This document shows positions 26,501 through 37,700 of a stretch of 64,000 nt of DNA, one piece after another. The DNA comes from Tigriopus japonicus (Eukaryota; Arthropoda; Copepoda; Harpacticoida; Harpacticidae), in contig CM021316.1 of NCBI GenBank assembly GCA_010645155.1, positions 1,416,612-1,480,611 on the forward strand. Direction: 5' to 3'. Position numbers and translations under genes: made by a program. Below the pieces are notes generated by a model. It was not told the DNA's origin. It was given only the letters and a program-made list of their open reading frames with translations, and did no database searches. The number at the start of each line of letters is the position of its first letter. Within the stretch, counting starts at the first letter, position 1.

Positions 26501-27038
26501 AAGGGCTGTTTTTAGGAATTTCTCTACATCTACACTCCAAGAAATGCGATAAATCCCGTTTGAGGTCGCTTTTTTCGACTGTCTTATTCATTTCGTGATT
26601 CTGAAACTAATTTATTTCAAAAAGAATGTATCGAAAATTACCATACTTACGATTGTTCAAAGGAATCTACACTTGGTTCACCGACCCTGTACATCATACA
26701 AACTAACTTCTGCTTCAAACCTTATCAAGATTGGACCCTCTGTTCTTTTTGCGATCCAATCTCTCACTCCTTCACTTCTCATCCAGTTTGTCTATTTGTC
26801 CTCTGATGAAATTTAAGATTTCATGAACAACAATAAAATCTCAATGTACCTGAGTGCTTTGGCAAAGTTCCACAAATGGATCCAAAGTGGTAGTAACCGC
26901 CTCAGTGGTAGTGTCTGTACCATTCGAGGATGTGTTTGTCGTTGCGGCCGTTTCGTTAGAGGTGGTATTGGTCGAGGTGGTCTCAAGTATGAGACATCCT
27001 AACAATACAAGCAAGGGGCAATAATATCTCCATGTCAT
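14534..27038 (-). CDS. type I membrane glycoprotein, mucin-like stalk plus SEA-like ectodomain
   Basis: Five minus-strand exons: 26850-27038, 25035-25455, 19367-19658, 16656-16871 and 14534-14723. All junctions are GT-AG and the phases agree (0,1,2,2), giving 435 residues. Residues 1-22 are a signal peptide (YYCPLLVLLGCLIL). A Thr/Asn-rich stretch full of N-x-T sites follows, then a Cys cluster (KCYCQLDPC, WCPTC). Next come seven six-residue repeats of the type ETNGTV at about 125-166. An ectodomain at about 205-370 shows strand-helix-strand-strand-helix spacing (ERIHVAMNVSS, LLKRLRKELTVLAKYAF, NFLYVGVTFTLTLP), which recalls SEA domains; this is inference. One hydrophobic segment at 401-424 (IALVILVILGAILFLALLVY) and an 11-residue Cys-containing tail close the protein. 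I do not recognise a named family. Intron 3 holds an opposite-strand ORF, and intron 2 holds LINE and SINE copies. Confidence 0.82.
15065..15543. mobile_element. hAT-like MITE, GGGCCCGGAAAAATATT family, old copy
   Basis: Starts TAAGGCCCGGAAAAATATTTG-like and ends with CCGGGCC near 15540. The first 60 bases match the element at 23428-23967. It is diverged, and no target duplication is clear. It lies in the last intron of the membrane glycoprotein gene. Confidence 0.6.
16872..18551. other. intron sequence, nothing recognised
   Basis: Part of intron 3 of the membrane glycoprotein gene. A 115-codon open frame at 17099-17446 has no family similarity or splice support. No repeat copies were seen elsewhere in the window. 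Confidence 0.4.
18552..19040 (+). CDS. possible intron-nested intronless gene, 162 aa, unrecognised
   Basis: An open frame from ATG (MPQMPVCPAMW) to TAG, lying antisense inside intron 3 of the membrane glycoprotein gene. It is noticeably richer in G and C than its surroundings. The protein is Arg-rich near the N-terminus (LNRRNVFRRLTAVRSLIRFG), then helical and acidic (LDIQLHRAHEAYMQVREEI), and ends in a Pro-rich stretch (YPQPDQILAEPIDGPLFWVE). An AATAAA lies at 19309-19314, about 270 bases downstream. No signal peptide, membrane segment or known domain is visible. It could be a single-exon gene, one exon of a longer gene, or chance; expression evidence would decide. Confidence 0.45.
   Translation: MPQMPVCPAMWNTRRGRCPAPTGYTRLMLNRRNVFRRLTAVRSLIRFGLASRTLLENLDIQLHRAHEAYMQVREEIFANIALSLDLCDPRCRDYYFDQVADMSELEGYARTRDEVQSLIFSPTRDLYPQPDQILAEPIDGPLFWVEPIMPNARRNWEGRPEE
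19309..19314 (+). terminator. possible polyadenylation signal of the nested ORF
   Basis: AATAAA about 270 bases after the stop codon at 19040. It is weak evidence on its own in AT-rich DNA. Confidence 0.35.
20050..20190. repeat. two-copy tandem repeat, about 65-70 bp unit
   Basis: The block GATGCGAACAAATTGGCC followed by TTTC and ATATTTGTTTGTTTGG occurs twice in succession. It lies in intron 2 of the membrane glycoprotein gene. Confidence 0.6.
20310..22370 (-). pseudogene. LINE (non-LTR retrotransposon) RT ORF, frameshifted
   Basis: Reads on the minus strand through a pre-RT segment (21885-22370), RT entry blocks (21518-21853: NPSSSPGPDGITAQFF, LAHVIPLFKGG), palm blocks (20572-21270: SGVPQGSVLGPTLFLAF, SSYADDTKFVYG) and a thumb/C-terminal part (LEYASPIWAP, then in another frame RLKSLGLYSIERRHERYLII). 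The frame is broken at about 21870 in a run of A/T, by a nonsense codon at 21518 where the family normally has Tyr (ENYRPISL), by a one-base shift near 21340, and again near 20575. No endonuclease domain is present. It is therefore a dead, 5'-truncated copy inside intron 2 of the membrane glycoprotein gene. Confidence 0.9.
22371..22535 (-). mobile_element. tRNA-derived SINE (long variable arm, Ser/Leu-like head)
   Basis: On the minus strand from 22533 the sequence runs GGAAGCCAGAGTGGCC (A-box-like), a GC-rich hairpin that looks like a long variable arm, and a B-box-like AGTTCGAATCC at about 22449-22460. An unrelated body and an A-rich end follow near 22375, directly upstream of the LINE pseudogene. 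Standard tRNA folding is imperfect, so a SINE or tRNA-pseudogene head is preferred. Confidence 0.55.
22560..22680 (-). pseudogene. LINE 3' fragment
   Basis: Shares blocks with 20260-20350 at the 3' side of the LINE pseudogene: ATTTTCGCCA, GCTCTT(A/G)GTTTTGAC, and the ATGCTC/GTGCTC plus AAGAATTG region. This suggests a second truncated copy of the same family in the same orientation. Confidence 0.5.
22975..24062 (+). mobile_element. inverted-repeat element (family A), copy 1, interrupted
   Basis: Matches 28131-28673 in inverse orientation over about 540 bp at high identity; landmarks are AACTGTTGAGCGG, AAGGCATGGTCACCT and CACTCCCTCTAG. Both ends of the element carry ACTGTTGAGCGG in inverted orientation, together with outer AGATC-ATTA blocks, so it has long imperfect terminal inverted repeats. 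It is interrupted by the hAT-like MITE at 23428-23967. Confidence 0.8.
23428..23967. mobile_element. hAT-like MITE, about 540 bp, with 8-bp target duplication
   Basis: The ends are TAGGGCCCGGAAAAATATTT and its complement, flanked on both sides by CTGATCAC. The interior is very AT-rich, with repeated AAAATATTTG blocks. The homologous copy of its host repeat at 28131-28673 lacks it and shows a single CTGGTCAC at that site, so the insertion and the duplication are directly demonstrated inside this window. No transposase is present. Confidence 0.9.
24101..24635 (+). repeat. dispersed repeat (family B), copy 1
   Basis: Matches 35028-35527 in inverse orientation. Shared blocks include GATTACCGTATCAT (complement ATGATACGGTAATC), GGTTTAGTTGCCCCAG, GGCCATCTTGTTATTCAA and GCCAAAAATGATGAC. 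No clear terminal inverted repeats were found, so the element type is unknown. Confidence 0.75.
25150..25275 (-). repeat. coding minisatellite, 18-bp unit, about 7 copies
   Basis: The unit GTTTCGACGGTCCCGTTG (plus strand) repeats in phase and encodes ETNGTV on the minus strand, each with an N-glycosylation sequon. One unit carries Arg in place of Gly. It lies in exon 2 of the membrane glycoprotein gene. Confidence 0.95.
25728..25775 (+). mobile_element. fragment of the GGGCCCGGAAAAATATT MITE
   Basis: Only the left end (TAGGGCCCGGAAAAATATTT) is present, in intron 1 of the membrane glycoprotein gene. Similarity ends within about 50 bases. Nothing else is recognised in this intron (25456-26849). 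Confidence 0.6.
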
Positions 27039-28130
27039 TTTAATCCACCACCATTAATCCCTTGCGAGTCCTTCTCACTGATTGAGAAAGGCTGCGATAC
27101 TTGGTGACGAATGGTTGCCAGGAAACAAGGGTGGTTGTAGCAAATCAAAATGAGTAAAACCCGTGACCAAGGCTTATTTGTGAGTCGATCGGGTTTAATC
27201 TTATTAGAGAAATGACTAAAGAGAAAGGACATTAGTTGGAGAAGAAAAATGGATTCCTTCCATTCAAATACTCTCAAATGTATTGATGATTTATCAAAGA
27301 AAAATTCCAAAACAATGGGTGGTATTTATGGCAAAGTTTAGGCTGGTGCACCTAATAAGCCAAGAGTTGTCTTTGAAAAAAAGAGTACCTTGAAAAAGTT
27401 CCAACTTGGGACAGAAAAAGTAATATAACGTTCCACATTATAGTTGTTACACCAATGAATATGCAAAAATGATTTCGATTACACACTTTCGGAATAAATT
27501 CACTTTAATGCGGTTTCTTACATAAAAAGTGTTGTCGTCATTTACATTGAACCAGAATCTCAACTAAAAAGTGATATCAGAAAACAACAAAAAGAATCGC
27601 ATTAACTTGGTTTTGTTAAGTCAAACCAGGATTTAAAATGTTCCTTCATTACCAGAATCAATCATTTTTCCCTCTTCAAAGATAACTAGTTTTCTTGGTA
27701 AATCAAACTTTTCACACATGTGGGTGTAAATGAACTTTGAGTTTCTTTACTGTCGTCAAGAATAAAGAGCTTATCCATCTCTGTTGGGCTTGACACATAA
27801 TCACAAGTTTTTGGCAGAAGGAAAGGTTCAGGAAAAGTTTTCAATGATTGGTCGATTACCCAGAGATCTATCTCATTTCAGGTACTTTTTCCTTTCAAAA
27901 ACAAGAAAAGCGGGCAAATTTTAGATGAGATCACCCAAATATTAGGAGACATTTTCGTGGCTTATCCACTTGACCGCTTTTCCCCATGCTCCAGCAAATC
28001 GGTGTCCTGAATTTCCATCAGGATGAAACCCAATTTGTTTGATCATATGAACAAACAGTTACGCGGCCAAGCTGACAAGGCACGAAAATATCAGCTATTA
28101 ACACCAAAACTTTAAAGACATCATTGACTT

Positions 28131-28673
28131 CAATTAATACTAGAGGGAGTGTAAGCCTAAAAATGTGTCTCCGGTCGCCAATTGTTGAGCAGACAGAAGT
28201 GCGGGAACATTTGAAATGTGTGACCAGGCAAATGTCAAGCATGCAATTGATGAATCAAATGTGGAATTCAGTAATCTTTTTGGGTCATTTTCTGTTATTG
28301 CTAGTGGTCACTTTCTTGAAAGAACCGAAGACGTCACAAGGTGACCATGCCTTGGATTTAAATATTTCATCTGGGAACTTTTTTGCCAATTCGTACATTG
28401 AATAAGTCACTGGTAGGAAGAACACAAATCTAAGCTTTTTTGTTATGAAGGGTTAATCCAATACATACTGTATATGGACAAAAACTAACTTGTGGCTTCA
28501 AGAACGAGTGTAAAAAAGTTGGTCTTGATTCACATGTTTGGTCACACTAATTGCCCGCTCAACAGTTGTGATGGAGACATTTTCCTCATAAATTTAACAC
28601 ATTCCGCCCCGCTTGCCAAATCAGCCTGACTAGAGCTTGCACGCTATCTATTGGTTAATAATTGATCTAAGGT
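28131..28673 (-). mobile_element. inverted-repeat element (family A), copy 2, uninterrupted
   Basis: Inverse-orientation copy of 22975-24062 without the MITE. It lies in the 1.75-kb gap between the membrane glycoprotein gene and ammonium transporter 1. Together the two copies form a widely spaced inverted pair, about 4 kb apart, surrounding the 5' part of the glycoprotein gene. Confidence 0.8.
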
Positions 28674-28742
28674 TGGCATTTGTGAAATTCATTGCTCCAT
28701 TGGAAAAAAGGATTTTTCTTGAATACCAACAATACGAACCGA

Positions 28743-28748
28743 TTTATT
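28743..28748 (-). terminator. polyadenylation signal of ammonium transporter 1
   Basis: AATAAA on the minus strand, about 46 bases after the stop codon at 28794. Confidence 0.65.
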
Positions 28749-28793
28749 GCATTGACAAGAGCTCAAAATGAAAATATTCTTGGTCATGTATCA

Positions 28794-31700
28794 TCAGCAA
28801 ACTGTTGTGCTTGTATCTAGAACATGAACTTTATCAGATCGCCTGAAAAAGGATGGTCTTGAGGTATGCTTCTCCACGTCATACTGCAATTTGGCTGCAT
28901 ATTCCCGTTCCAGATAATCCATGTGACCTAAAAACAAAACCCATACAATTGATATACAATGCGAAATAGAGTCCTTCGCAATAGAATATTTAAAGAAGAC
29001 CAACAAACATTCTTTGTGACCTAGGTGGCATTAGAGACGCTCACTAGAGCGTCTCTAGGTGGCATGCCCTGAACACATTTTGATTGCGTGCCCTCTCTTG
29101 TTCCCAAAATGAACAACTATCTTTGAGAGTAAGCCTTCTTAAGTAAGCAAAGTTGAGCTTCAATCCAAGAGAAAAATGACCATCAGCGCCATCTTGAGGT
29201 AGAAAGGGTTGTGGGTGCTTCTGTTCCATCTTTGGCCTTAATTTGTTATTATTCAGCCTGACTTATTGATTTTTGAACACAATGATGTCGTAGATGAGCT
29301 CTAAAAGACTCGAAAGCTGCAATTTTGGGAACAAGTTTAAGTTGAGGATAGCTCTGATATTAAAAACTTTGCCCCTGTTATGCCTCCACCTAGTGGCGAT
29401 TTTTGTGACCTTTAATTTAACTTCTTCCATTCATTTTATACGAAAGTAACTGGGATTAAGATTTTCCATCGTTACAAAGTTATTTTGATTACTGATCATT
29501 AAAAAGAGGGGGTAAAAGGGTATCTTAAATGGACGCTTTAGGCAATAACTGACTTTAATAGATTGGAAGGTCTCAATACTACTAACACAAAAGTTTGCCC
29601 TGTTTCTGGACTTCTCGGAGCGAAAAGGACAAAGCAGAACAAAACATTTATGACACAATTCTAAGATGTTCAGGCTATTTTCTAATTAAGTGGTAACGCT
29701 TAAAGATATCTTATCCTTTATTTCAACTTGCTCACCTTTGTTCTTTCCTACTGGAACTAGTCCCAAATCCACACTCTTATCATAGCGCTTGATGGCACTC
29801 ACGGCTCGAGTGACTCCAACACCAGAGTGAAATACATTGTGTTCAGAATAATCAGCTCCCACCAATTCCTGGATTTCAGTCATTCGGAAGTGAACAAATT
29901 GGTCAATGATCTATAAGAAAAGTATGTGCATTAGCTGTGATATACTTCCTTTGTTTTAGTGCAATTACGTCGTCGGCATAAATAATTGGGCTTGCTCTGT
30001 CTCGCACTAACAACTTTAGGCCGCATGTTAATGTATTCAAGATTTATTCTCGAGTACAGGGTTGTTTTAACTTAGAGTCCCAAAAATTTTGAAGGTGAAT
30101 TATGATAAAACGAAAGGATTCAAAGTTCCCTAGCGATCCAAATAACTTGAAGAGTGCTGGTGTTTCCCCAATATTTTGTTTTTGTCGTCTAATTAATTCC
30201 AAAAATAGTAGCCGTGATAATGGGTGCTCAAAGAGATTAGGTTTTTTGAGAATAGAGCGGGCTTTCCTTGGGTGAGGGAGTCGTTCTTGAAAACAAAATT
30301 ACAGTTTTATAACGAGTTGCTCAGTTTCTAAGATACTTGGCCCTTTATTTACTTAAAAATAATTTAATCACAAACGCAATGTGTCACAAGTGAATCTTGA
30401 TTTGAAATGAGACACTAATTCATGACAGCCCTGTATACCAAAATCAAGAGTATATACTCGCCAAATGTTTATCTGACTTGATTTTGGTTTACTCTGAAAT
30501 AAATCATATGTGCACCGACATGCAACCTATTGTTTCTCAAATGATAGCATAGTTGCCAGATTTTTTCGGAAAAAGTTTGCCAAAAAGATTGTCATGAATG
30601 CATATGAATATAGGTTGGTTGTTGAGGTAGTTTGAAAGTATAGTAGAAGCATATCTAGAAGCATAGAAGAAGCATATGAGACGGAGCAGAAATAACCGTG
30701 CTAATGTTGTGAAACCTGATCGAGCATGGTTATTTCTACTCAGTCTCATATGCTTCTTCTATGCTTGTTCTATGCTTCTAGATATCCCTCCGCTATACTT
30801 CCAAACTGCCTCAACAACCGACCTAATTTCATAAATCGATTTCACGATAGGTTGACTGGTTGATTTTCCAAAAAGCATCATTTTTTGCAGAATACCAGCT
30901 CACATTTTTTGTCAGTGTCAAGGCATGCTACTACTATGCTTCCATTGTTAACATCTACCTCATAGAAACTAGCTTCCATTTAGGGTCATTTTACCCTTGA
31001 TGAAGAATGCTTGAAGCATAATTCATCAAGAACACAAACATATGACCTTATACAAGGATTTCTTAATACGGGATCTGAAACCGCATCGGAAAGAGTGCCT
31101 GTCTCAAAGTATGCGTCATTCAGGCAACCCAAGCCAATTCTCATTGAGCAGAATTGGCCACATCTTCCATTCAAAAGGTGACGAGATCTTTGACCAGCAC
31201 ACAGCATGATTTTATCTTATGACAGAACAACATCTTTTTTATAATTTGAGTATTAAGTTCCTTCTGCTATTTATAAGCTCATAGCAGGTTTCTATTGTTT
31301 GAAGAAATGACTTGAGCCTTGATTATTTTTGCAAGATCCAAATCACAATTTTAGAAAGCCTACAATTTACAGTCACCCTTGTTTGTTTTGCCAGTTGCTT
31401 CTCACTCACAACATTTGAAACACAGACCATATAATGACTAGACCTCGCTTTGTGTGAGAAAAAGGTGGACAACTTTGGTTCATCAGCTGGTACATAACAC
31501 TACACCCTAAAATGGTGGGAATTTCGAACTTTTCAAAATTTTGCCAGCGTAGCCAAATCCTGAACAAACTCAACGTACCGTACGTACTTTGTTCTCGACG
31601 CGAGCGAGCGTCGTTACTTCTGAGCACACGGTCGCCCTGAGATTTTGAAGCTAGCGCAGCTGGGCCAAGTGGTGTCACTTTTCTCTCGCTGACGGACCGG

Positions 31701-34700
31701 GCCAATAGGACATCTAGTCATTATATGATCTGTGATTTGAAACATCTTGAAAAATCATCTTGAAATGTGATAAATTCATATGTTCAGTGCTTTTTAAGTG
31801 TGTTTTTTAAAGTCACGTTCAGTTCATTTGACTCATGGCAATATTCCTTCATATGTTATAGTACTACAGATGGCACACCCACCTTAGGTATGGCACACCC
31901 ACCTTTGGTGTTTTCGACAGCTTGAGTGACATGAGTACCTTCTCACCCAAAGTTATTTTGGGGATCAAACAAATCTCAACTACTGTTAGATTTTTCATGG
32001 TGTGTGAGTTCATCTTGATGGTGGGGCTTGTTCTGTTGGTGATTCAACCACAAACCAAATGTCCATATACTTTTTCTAAATGTGTGTGAACCAAGCAAGT
32101 AAGATAAATCTTGGTGTTTTCATTGTGTGAGGCATTATTCTGGGCATCTTTTAAGCTCAAAACAGAATACTTTTCTTAGCAAATATTTGCCTAAGAAACA
32201 TTTGCAATACAAATGCAGTTGTTCCATTGATTAAGTCACCGAAGAAAGAATTTTTATTTGATAATGATTCTTGTAGTGCTTTCCTTCCATCATGCATTAA
32301 TAACTTGAAGTACTTAAAGTTTCTTTTCAGTATTTCATGGATCTGTGGTACTGTGATTTGAATCATAGCTTCTCAAAACTATTTGAGTCCTTTTATAGGA
32401 GTGAATTTAATGAGAAACCCATGTGTTGTCACTTGACATGGGCATGAGGATGAAAGAAAGTGTATTCTGCGTAGAATGTATAGAATTACAGTTAAGGTAA
32501 CTAAATTCAACTTAATGAATAGATGATAAGAATGAGGAAAAGAGTAAATTGAAAGAGGTGGCATAACTATTGGGGCTGTTGGCAGAATAAAAGTTTGATA
32601 CCTCAATGCTTGTGTATTTGAGGCATATTAATGCACAGAGGGTTTATATTAAACTTTATTATGGCTCATCATGTGCAAGAGAGCTATATAATCAACAATT
32701 GCTTACAGTATCAACAAGTGCTTATAGTAACATTATGTCATTAAGGTATATTAAATATTTCATGAAGAAATCACCAATCTGAATTACTTAAATGGATATT
32801 TACATATATTCAAATTGGATTGTCGCAAGTTGAAACTATGTTAAGATTTGAGGTTTTCAGTTATCTATCCATGCATGAGTATTACAACAGTATCAAAACT
32901 ATGAAAATCCTTTACAGGGGAGATGTGGAGCCTGGAAAAAAGCTAGAGAAAAGATAACTAAGTTGTTAACATCTAACAAAAGTCTGAACTAAGTAACGTA
33001 GCTTCCTGAGCAACATGACGCTTACAGAAAAGGTTTCGTGGCCGTCAGCCGTCCAGAAGTTCCGTGGTCTATGCCTTGCACGAGGAGAAAGCTTTCTTTT
33101 GAAGACAAAGGCAAAAAGCATCCCTTACTTTTTGGGACTTTGGATCAAGGAGACTAAGCAAAAGGGAACTAGGCTTTTGGTATCACAAGATAGTGTCTAA
33201 AGTAAAGGGGTGATGGGTAACCTACAGCAATCACTTTTATGTGAGATAGAGTGAAGATTGGACTTTTTTTTCATCAGAAGGTACGATTCTTCAGAGGTTC
33301 TGTAGGGTTGCCAAAGCTTTTTGAGGTCAGATTTAGAATACCCTTGAAAGCAGCAATTATAAACGAGGTTTACTTGAAATGATCAGCCTGGCATAGTTTG
33401 TGGAAGTATGTCTTATTCTAAACCATCCACTATTATTCTCAACAGTCTTAGTAACCTTAGACACCTTCCCCAGGGACTTGCGCCTTGTGGGATTAATAAA
33501 CGAGCCTAGGCAACATGAAAAAAGAATCATGTGGAGAAAAAAATCTTGAATGAGGAGTGAGCAAATTGATCAGCATCTCGTCAGAATCATTAGGGTTCTC
33601 CTTGTGACTTTACATCCATAAGGTTAAGAGAGGCAAACACGATTTGCCTAATTGAACAAGAGTGGCCTTGAGAGAGAATTCTCTGTCTCATCGTGAAAAA
33701 ACGGCATTTGATTTAATCCTTTTGTTTGTTATATTTGGTTTGTTTTCTTACTTTGATCAAAATGAATGTAACGATAGATGACCAAGCTATAAAACAAACA
33801 CAGGACAATGCCTGAACACCGAGAAGGTATAAGCCACCACCATCGAATAATCCAGCATATTGGCTGAAACCTTCTAATTCATCTTTACGAGCAAACAAGC
33901 CGATGGCCAACATGCCCCACATTCCACCGAATCCTAGAATTAAAACTGATGATTAGGGCTGGTAAAAAAAGTTTTTTTATTGGAGTTGACCAAAGTTTCT
34001 AGACGTATCAAAGTCAGCCAAGAGCATCTTAATTTCTCACGACCAATAACAGAAATACAACTTAAAGCCTGTCATTGTACTGAAAATGAAAGAATATTTC
34101 ATTTTAACCTTTAAAATTATTATTTTTACCGAGAGTTAAATTTCCATTGTAGTAACTAGGACGTAAGTGGAATTCTGTAATACTGTACATCCTTCGTGAA
34201 GTAATCAAGTCATCCTTGGGTCAGCTTATTGCGATTGAGATTGAGAACATTAACATTATTGAGAACAAGCTGTTTTGAACCCCTAGATTTTCTGTTCGAC
34301 AGGCAAAACAAGTTTTTCTCTTTAATGAATACTCACCATGAACGCAAGTCGCCCCAACTGCATCGTCAATTCTCATCCAAATGAGCAATGGAGCACTAAT
34401 ATTGGCCAGAAACGATCCAATCATGCCAATGAGGACAGATTCTCTCATGGATACAAGAGCACATCCCCCTAAAACAGAATATATTGCAAATTTCTCATCT
34501 TGTTAAAAATGCTAAAACTAACAGCAAACGAAAGGCATTAAAAATAATTGTAAATGTAGTGACCGAAAAAAATGATTTTGAAGGCCAAATATTCAAATGG
34601 TATTTTTAAAAAATGTCCAAATCACAACCAAATATTTAAAAAATGAGAATATTTAGGCAAAACAAATTGGATTTTTTCGAAAATTTTGATTCAAAGATCA

Positions 34701-37700
34701 AATAAAAAAGTACAATGACAGTAACGCAGATTGGCTCTATTTCGATGTTAAAAAATATGCCGAAGAATGCAAATTGATTGTTCTTGAAAGTCCTTATTTA
34801 TGCAGTGTTTTCAATCAATATTTTGATTCCCAAGATTTGGTAAGATTTTCAACCCAGAAACATGTCATTTTTTTCTGATGGGAGGTATGAGTTTCCATAT
34901 TGCATGAAAATTTGCCTATATGATTTTTAACCCACACTAACCGAGTACTTATTGCCCAGGCATATCAATACCCGTTTTAGTTTTACAATTCTCTCTAAAA
35001 ATAGTCATAAAAGGTTACAAATATGGCAGGAATTACTAGTGATGTCATCATTTTTGGCGGGATAAAAGTTCGGAAGAGTTGTGTTTCTGATGAGTGTGAA
35101 AGGTAGCTAAAACGAAGATTTAGGCTTGGTAACTGCCGCAATTCCTTTCTCATCGGCACAACTTGAAGTTGGAAAAGCAATTCTTGACACTTTTTGTGCA
35201 AAAAAACAAGTTTTGTTGTTTTTATCTAAAAGGGGCTCTTCCGAACTTTTGAATTAGGAATGCCTGACATTGAATAACAAGATGGCCAGAGGAGATCGGT
35301 TTCTGGGGCAACTAAACCTAAAAACAAATAATTTGCTTTATTGAAGAATTACAATTTCTCCATTTGTTTTTACATTACTTTGCAACACTTCTAAACATAG
35401 ATTAACCATGCCATTAATCTTAAACACGACATTTTTCGAAAATCTGACCCTTGAAAACTGAGACATTTTTTGGCAAGCTTAGACTGCTAACGGCAGCAGG
35501 TCTGTAATATGATACGGTAATCGCTCCCATTGCGAGACTTTTTTTTTGCACAATATTTTTTTGGAAAAATGGATTTTCTTTTAAGATTTTCAAAGGATTC
35601 CCTGAAATCATGAACCTTTTTGAATATACTTAAAATAAATATTTTACATTAAATCAAATATCAGAAGCAAGAATCTAACGATTAAGGACTGTCTTGATGT
35701 GAGAAATTTTACTCAGCACTTTTGAAGGTTCATACCACCAAACGGCTTACCTGTGATCCCAACCAAAGCACCAAGGGTCCCATTTATTAACATCAGGATG
35801 TCAAGTTTTCCAGCTGTGACGTAGAAACTGTAGAAAATGGCAACAATCCCTCCAGCAAACGATGCCACCATCGTGGTACAAGCTGATTGAGCGGCTATGA
35901 TCCACCTTCTTCCAGACACTCCAAATGAACTACCTGCAGTGAAGGCTATCCAACCCCACCACAGCATGAACAACCCAATACAAGCGTTGGTGGGGCTTCC
36001 CATAGGGGGGTCCCCAGGAATATCCCAACGACCCAATCGAGGGCCCATCATAGCAGCTGCCACAAAAGCTAAAATAGATCAAGAAGCACTGAATTTCTGG
36101 AGTGGGAGGCTAAAGATGCGAAATATGATTTCTTGTAGGATTAATTCAATTGCTTTCTTCTGCAAACGAGACCTGGTTTGTGTTCAGTAGACTTGGTATT
36201 TCAAATTCCGTCTTAATCGAATGCCGGTGTGAAAAATATGCCTTCTGAAACTTTTGTACTGAAGAGAACTTTAGTGTTAAATCTATTATCAGAAAAGGGC
36301 TAGTTCATTCATTCTCGGTAGGATTGTCACTGAATTTTGAGTGAGCATACCTTTTGACTCCGACGTTCGATTGAGCTGAAAATTGAAGAACGTATTCTAC
36401 TCAACATATCCAAGGTGTCATTTACGCGATTGAATTGTTTCTCCTGGAAATCATGATTCCTCTCGTTAGCCTTTCAGTCCAGAGAAATTCAGGGGTACTT
36501 GAATAGATAAAGAATGAGACATGCCAAAGGTTTTGCAAGTAAGTATTTTAAATTATACTGCCCCCAGTGAAGCAGAACACTAGGATGCTGCCAATTTTTG
36601 GTGGATCTTAGTTAGTTTCATTTTTTTTGCTCAACCAAAGAGTATATATCCATGGAAACAATCTACAATCCACCTAAATTGGCCGCATGTTAACACACCT
36701 AATTCAAAAGTGAGAGCATTTCAAAATCAATTCAGATTAACCGGCCTCAAGCTTGTGACAACTCCTGTGTTTGAAGTGCAGTATCTCAGGAGGGAGAGTA
36801 TAAACTTGAGGAATGCTAATTTGACTTAATTTTGTTATACTCTCGCTTTTGAATTAAGTGTGTTAACATGCACCTTATAGATTTTTTACAAGGACGGAGT
36901 TTCTTAGAATGGGCAGTGGTGTAGAAATGCCTTGGTTTCGCCAAAATGGGCTGAGCAACAGAGCACAGCCATCTGGCCCATTTTATTGCCAACGGAACGA
37001 TTTAAACTACTCACTTAAACAACCCTTTGTGCTTGTCCCATTGTAGGCTCACTTTTTAAAAATATCTTGGATGTTGTGCCAAAATTTAGTACCTGAGGTT
37101 CCGCCTACTAAGTGAACGCCTCCACTCCCAGCAATATCAACGGCTCCCAGATTCTTCAAAAAGCCATGTTTTCCCCACAGCCAACCCGCGGGAATACAAT
37201 ACACCAATGTGTTGAGTAATGAGAATATACAATAAGCATTGAAGTTGCATCTATTGAGATCATAGGTTTTACTTTTGAAAGAAAGGGAAACCATAAATTT
37301 GGCTTACCGCTCTCCAATTCCACCGGATACTATGGTGGTAGCTGTTGTAGCAAAGGATAATTGGAAAAGGAAGGTGGTGAAAACTGGTCCAATATTTGTC
37401 CCTTCTGCATTAACAAACCTACATATAAAAAGGGATCGATTCTTACGAGGTTAAAACGGCCCAAAAAAAATATTTGGCTTTTTATTTTGAATTTTTGTGC
37501 AATCTTAGTAATTAATAATCATGCATGGATGGCTAAGCTCAAATAAATTCTTACTAAATAACTGATATTTTCGTGGCTTTTCTGCTTAACTGAGTCGTTG
37601 CTTTTCTCCTTAATCTCCAAACTAGTGATGTGTTTGAAGTTGGGAGAGCTGCCATTTTTGACTCGAAGTTTATTACTATTTAAAAGGGCGGGTTGTTTCG

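Noticed and set aside
29032..29060. Short palindrome around GAGACGCTCACTAGAGCGTCTC as a regulatory site
   Set aside because: A single short inverted repeat without further copies or gene context; the GAGCGTCTCTA motif at 11581 is not enough to call a family.
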